A stretch of DNA of 64,000 nt. It comes from Antedon mediterranea (lineage: Eukaryota; Echinodermata; Crinoidea; Comatulida; Antedonidae). Every line of letters starts with the position of its first letter. Position 1 is the stretch's first letter. The notes beneath the pieces are model-generated. The model searched no databases and was not told where the DNA came from. It was given only the letters and a program-made list of their open reading frames with translations. Shown here piece after piece: positions 59,401-64,000 of this stretch. The stretch covers positions 32,689,304-32,753,303 of the forward strand of contig NC_092671.1 in NCBI RefSeq assembly GCF_964355755.1. The letters run 5' to 3'. A program made the translations under genes and the position numbers.

Positions 59401-62400
59401 AACAATGGTTGGCATATACTGTAATATATAGTCGAGAGACTACAAAAGCCCAAATGGGCCTGTCGCTGTAGTCCCTCTTTACATTATACAAATATTAATA
59501 ATACATGCACTTAATCTTAATTAGCCGTTCAGGTCTCATACATAATGTAGCCTTTACGCCAATGACAATTGCATTTGGGCAAGTTGTGATTACCCTCCTG
59601 TTATTTGCGAATTTATTTTGTTGTTGGTTGGGTTTGGAAACAAAATAAAAATCAAATTAAACCATCTTCTTCTGGTTAAATAATGTATTATTATATTAAA
59701 TTAAGTTTGTATATATCTTTACCAAGTTTTAAATAATAGTTTTTAGAGGTGTACTAGTTTTAAGTCCTTATCTGAGAAAATTTGAACTACTGTACCACCA
59801 AAACTATTCTCATTTTTAAGTCTATGATTTGTGATACTCCTGCCGCTTTTTTTAAAGTACTTATCTGAGAATGCTAGAACTGGTAAAGTAGACCCTGTAG
59901 AAGAACATGTGCCAATTTATTGACTTTCTTAAATACGTAATTATTATAGAATGCTTGAACTATTGTCAAGCAGAGCCTTGAAACTGTGCTGATTGTATGT
60001 GCTAATTCTATTTAGCACAGTATTTTAGGGATCTTACCCAAGTATATTACAGCCACAGAAAAGCAATGTTACACTAACCATTGCATCATTTTCTATGCCC
60101 ACTCTGTATGCATTGCATGGTCAGCACACATAATTTCTCTCTGGGGAAATCACACGCTAACAGACACCACATGTACCTTGGAAACTACTACTTCGTATGA
60201 TACCTGATGGTTTGTTCTTATCACAAGGGAAATCTCATAACAAAGACATAAAGATGTAATTAAACAAATTAATTGACAAATATCCTTATATTAACTGTAA
60301 TAAGATATCTCAATTGCTCCAATTCATAATAATGATGATAGCCCTGTTTATGTCATTATCCCTTGTACATTGAAGTCATTTTTTCTTGCTGTAATTAGTG
60401 AACATAATAACTTGGTAACATCATATAATAACAACATAGACTTTTTACTAATCTAATAGTAAAACACCATCCACGGCAGGAATATATACAATTTGGAAGT
60501 AGAGCTGTAACTTGGTGGTTAACAAACATGCTCGCCTTCCAATCTCAATAGGACCAGGGTGACCTAGAGCCAGTTTTGAATTTACAACTGTTTCTACTCC
60601 ACTCCACAGATGAGACTTTATAAGCATGATAATCTATCCTGTAATTGGCAAGTTGTTGTTGAATTGTGTAGGAAATTAAAAAACAACTTACGACAGTTTC
60701 ATTCCACACCCTAAGCCTTAAATGGGACTGACACTAAATGCTAGTTTATGCATCTGTAGGCCTAATTGATGAGTTTCTCGCTGTAGAATGACATTTTTGT
60801 TTTTATTTATTTATTTAGGCAAACAAATATTTAAATTATAATAATATGCTGTCTATAAAGTCACTAGATTGTAAAATGTGTAATGCAATGTATTATTGAA
60901 AGATTAAAAAATATCTATTACTTTTATTATAAGAATCATCACAGTAAAAGTTTTCCATCATAAGAAGATTTATTGTCCTCAATGAATATGGAGAACTATT
61001 TATTGCTTTAGGTTTTTTCAGGTAAATAATTTTTTTTTCGATTCAAATTTTGGTCATGGTTAGTAACTACTGTAGATGTGACTATAAAATATCATATGTT
61101 GAATATTCCATTGTAATGTAGACATAATTTTATTCGTAAAAAATTAATAAAAAATTTGACAAAAAAATGTTTACCTAAAAAAACTGTACTCACAAAAAAT
61201 AGTCAAATTGATTGGAAGTCAGTGGGTTTTTGGTTGAATTTAACCATTTATTTTGTTATTTTATAAATAAAAACATTATACTTTTTAGTTTAGTGATTAA
61301 CTTTATTAAAACTGCAGAATCTTTTTTTTTATAAATCTTCATTTTTCATATACATATTTAATTATATTTTTAAGGGGGAAAATACCTTTAATAAGGATGA
61401 AAAAGAACATTTCCAACAACAGCAGTTACGGAAATAAGAACATCTGGAAAGCCTGAAACCAATGTGGTCATGTAGCAATAAACCATTTTAATTCACATCC
61501 AAAAGGAAATATAACTTATGACAGGAAAGAAATGACGATATATAAGGACTTATTATTAGTATATACAGTATTAAGGAAATGACTGAGATTAAAAGTACAA
61601 TCTAATACAATGTGTCCCTCTGTGTTCTATGGTAAATCCATAATTTCAATTTTAATAATAGTTAGAGTGTTTAAATATTGATAATGGTTGTAAAATAAAA
61701 ATGTTTCTAAAGTGTTTTACACAAAAAATGTCATATAATATTCCAAAATTAAACCCCAAAAATTATAATAATATATATAATATATCATTTTACAGAGTTT
61801 CTGTCCGAAAGTTTTTGTGGGAAATGCTGGGGAAATTATTATTGAGAAAATAGATGAAAGAAAGAAAATGGGAAAGGGAAGGAGAAAAGGGTTTATGAGA
61901 AATGAGAGAGGGGGAAATAGAAATGAGGAGGAATAGAAGATGTAGGAAAGTATTTGTGAGATATTAAATGAGAGAAAAAGAAAAGTAGTTGCTCATATCA
62001 ATAAAACCCACAAATCCAATTTAGCACAGACACAAACAAAGGTTTCATTCTTTAGTAAACTTAATTATAGTAAATGTAGTAGCCAGTTTGTAATGGTCAT
62101 ATCAGCTGAGCCAACAATCACATATAAGTGAAAGAATCCTAAACAGGCAATAATAGTAACAGTTTTTTCCCTACATACTGTTAAGGTTTTGTTATTTATC
62201 ATATAAAGTTATAGAAAACATTATTACAGCACTGTAGTTATCATTTTATATCAAAAATATGAATTTGTATATTAAATTACATTGTTAACATCATAGAAGA
62301 AAAAAGAATAAAAGAATGATTATAAAAAGGTCATGTTGTAAAAATCCATTAATGTTTTTTTAAAACATTGTGACCTTTTAAAAATGGTCACTAATGCTTT

Positions 62401-62803
62401 AAAAGGTCACTAGATTTATCTATCAAGTATAATCTTACATTTTTTCATAAATATTTATATTCTAAATGAAAAATACGAAAAGGTAATGTAATATTATATT
62501 CACTTTTAAAGTATATCTCAGTAAGAATTTATTCATTGTGAAATTTAAAAAATAGTAAGTGCTCATGTTGTTTAACATTCAAATCTTTTCGCAATAACAA
62601 GTTTCCCACAATCCTTAGGCAAATTTTACAATTTTTAGGCCAAAAATCCTAGTTTCACCACTGAAATCTGAGCCTCAATGAAACGTCATAAAGAATATTT
62701 TAAGTTTAATTACTTCTAAAAATTAAATTCACTGATTTGTATTATTGTAATATGTAATAAAATAAATAAAAAATAAATGGTACTTGACAACTTACTTCTT
62801 ACC
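59401..62803. other. AT-rich non-coding DNA
   Basis: No gene recognised. 60500-60576 has a decayed tRNA-Gly-like body (TGGTGGTTAACA...CTCGCCTTCCAATC...GGACCAGGGT). Poly-purine strip at 61850-61985. Probably intron downstream (minus sense) of the exon at 62804. Confidence 0.35.
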
Positions 62804-62849
62804 TCGTCAACTTGTATCTAAAGTTGCCATGTTTCATCATATAGTGTAC
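62804..62849 (-). CDS. Small internal exon, possible 5' part of the Kv7 transcript
   Basis: A 46-nt minus-strand segment bounded by an acceptor (CTTGTCTGTAG) and a donor (CGAG|GTAAGAAG). It has no stop in the frame set by the exon at 63556: the single G left by that exon plus TA gives Val, then the frame reads VHYMMKHGNFRYKLT and ends two bases into a codon. I do not recognise the peptide as a domain. Strand and order fit a 5' extension of the Kv7 gene. However, the leftover phase (two bases) does not fit either reading of the 33.6-kb exon directly, so another exon would be needed, or this is a separate gene or a 5' alternative. Confidence 0.45.
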
Positions 62850-63555
62850 TACAGACAAGAACTAAAAACCAACTGACTGTCTTTACTCATCCATCACGAC
62901 TAGAGGGAGCCATATTAATGACTCGTGGGTAATGAATAATTCTAAGATCTTACAAGTTAACGATCTCATCAAAATTTTGTTATTTTAATATGATTACAAT
63001 TTATAAACAGGTTGATTATTATTCAATTTCTCAAATTTAGCACACTTTTAAAAAGTTTTAAAATAAAAAAAGAAAAAAAAATAGAAAATCAAATTAAAAG
63101 GTATTTTTTTAAATAAGGTAAAAAAACAATATTTAAATTATAACTTTCAATAATTGGAGTATTTGATAGGGAAAAATGTGTGTTCAACCAAAAAATATTT
63201 CCCCAATTGAATAGAACTTTACTATTTTATACCCTATACTAATGTACTATAAAAGAATTACACCAAATGAAAAAATAATCAAGAAAATATGTTTGCGGAT
63301 ATCAATTAAAAACATTTAGGCCTTACAGGGCTCCTTAAAAAACAAGATGTCAAAATACTTGGGCAAATACTTGTTGATTACTACGGACCACAACGTTAAG
63401 TACCAGTAATCAAATTATTATAGAATATATTATTAATATTATTGGATACAAGAAACACGATAATAATATCATTCATAAATGCATTTCCTAACTTCATATA
63501 AGGTTTATGACAGCTACTGTACTTTGTTTCTACTAGAGTAGGCCCTACTACTTAC

Positions 63556-63655
63556 CTAAGCTTGGATCGGCTTCCGATACACTTGTATACGAGTAACTAC
63601 TGGCTTTGTGGGGACTGCATGTGGCTGGATTTGAGTATGTCGCAGATGAAGACAT
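63556..63655 (-). CDS. Putative first coding exon
   Basis: The minus strand has an ATG in a good context (CCGGCCATGTC), then 33 sense codons plus one base, then a consensus donor (CTTAG|GTAAGTAG). The product starts MSSSATYSNPATCSPHKA and continues Ser/Tyr-rich (SSYSYTSVSEADPSL). It is hydrophilic, without a signal peptide or membrane segment, and of a composition common in disordered channel or regulatory N termini. Local GC is higher than in the flanking introns. The frame joins the exon at 62804-62849 without a stop. It lies upstream of, and on the same strand as, the Kv7 exons. Assignment to that gene is inference from order and strand only. It may instead start an unrelated minus-strand gene. 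Confidence 0.5.
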
Positions 63656-64000
63656 GGCCGGCTAACTAAACGTCCACAATTCCTGCTCTAAGCTGTTTTA
63701 ATATTTAATCGATAAACTCTAAAACGACAGCAAGTGTGATATAGATTCTGTAATGGTTTGTTGAATTGTGTACTGTATTTAATGAATCAAATGTTCATGT
63801 ATGTTTGATGCGAGTTGTCGCTCAGTTGATTTCCTACCGTCAGTCGCAGACCACAGAGTGCAGTGTTGCACATCTAAGGCGCCGAGGAGGCCTAAATTGT
63901 ATAGTAATAAATAATATCATACAATCGTTGATTGGACCATAGTTGAATTCAGTACGTAAAAAGAATTTGTTTACCTTTGGTAGTAAAATAACATATTATT
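63656..64000 (-). promoter_or_regulatory. Probable 5' UTR/promoter side of the minus-strand first exon
   Basis: Sequence upstream of the putative initiator ATG at 63655. It has a modest GC rise around 63810-63895 (GTCGCAGACC, GGCGCCGAGGAGG) within AT-rich DNA. I see no clear TATA box at a useful distance. The transcription start cannot be fixed from sequence alone. Confidence 0.25.

Noticed and set aside
61380-61475. Possible minus-strand exon between acceptor TTGGTTTCAG and donor AAAG|GTATTT as the missing Kv7 5' exon
   Set aside because: It is open in the right entry phase but ends in the wrong phase for the 33.6-kb exon, and its Cys-rich peptide is unconvincing.

Overview
This is AT-rich eukaryotic DNA from an animal: interrupted genes with GT-AG introns, many transposable elements, no operons. 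The motif AGGCCTA/TAGGCCT is scattered everywhere, and the mobile elements are diverse (Penelope-like, APE-type non-LTR, Helitron, Mutator, TTAA-target elements, hAT, PIF/Harbinger-like). I associate this mix with marine deuterostome invertebrates, most likely an echinoderm. The phylum is an inference and the class is not determined.

The one host gene I can name is on the minus strand and appears to run through much of the window. A 91-nt exon (7215-7305) and an upstream exon (33574 to about 33772 or 33803) join in phase and encode the N-terminal junction and first membrane segment (S1) of a Kv7 potassium channel, closest in motif to KCNQ1. The 26-kb gap between them is one intron. Two more minus-strand exons with good splice sites (63556-63655, opening with an ATG, and 62804-62849) join each other in phase. 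They lie upstream in the same orientation and may be the 5' end of the same transcript, though at least one further exon would be needed to restore phase. Nearly everything else would then be intron sequence.

Layout: 0-1.2 kb dispersed repeat plus a GGGATCCC-rich tandem repeat; 4-5.1 kb Helitron remnants; 5.66-6.96 kb a 22-bp minisatellite; 7.2 kb Kv7 exon 2; 7.75-8.48 kb a Helitron with a tRNA-like passenger; 8.9-10.2 kb a broken non-LTR reverse transcriptase followed by two tRNA-Val-like sequences; 12.0-14.3 kb a 21-bp minisatellite interrupted by two insertions; 15.5 kb a second non-LTR tail; 17.0-18.6 kb a truncated Mutator-like transposase against a 187-bp tandem array; 21.8-23.9 kb two terminal-inverted-repeat elements; 26.7-29.8 kb a 3-kb inverted-repeat element with a nested element and an internal palindrome; 29.9 kb a 21-bp minisatellite; 33.6 kb Kv7 exon; 35.7-37.1 kb twin Harbinger-like elements; 38.6-40.7 kb a TTAA element and a 34-bp minisatellite; 41.6-42.4 kb a TA-type MITE; 44.0-47.0 kb a Penelope-type inverted repeat with hammerhead-like cores, a 427-bp tandem array carrying tRNA-like sequences and bounded by hairpins, and a 48-bp minisatellite; 47.5-48.1 kb a 161-bp array; 50.6-51.4 kb a Harbinger-like element; 52.1-54.4 kb a TTAA element split by a Helitron; 54.6-56.3 kb a TTAA element next to a Penelope-like pseudogene; 57.1-58.7 kb a hAT element with a perfect 8-bp target duplication; 59-64 kb plain AT-rich DNA and the two putative 5' exons.

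The most unusual region is 44.0-47.0 kb, where tRNA-like modules, long perfect hairpins and hammerhead-ribozyme-like cores lie together in tandem units. Most other long open frames in the window are by-products of short-period repeats.
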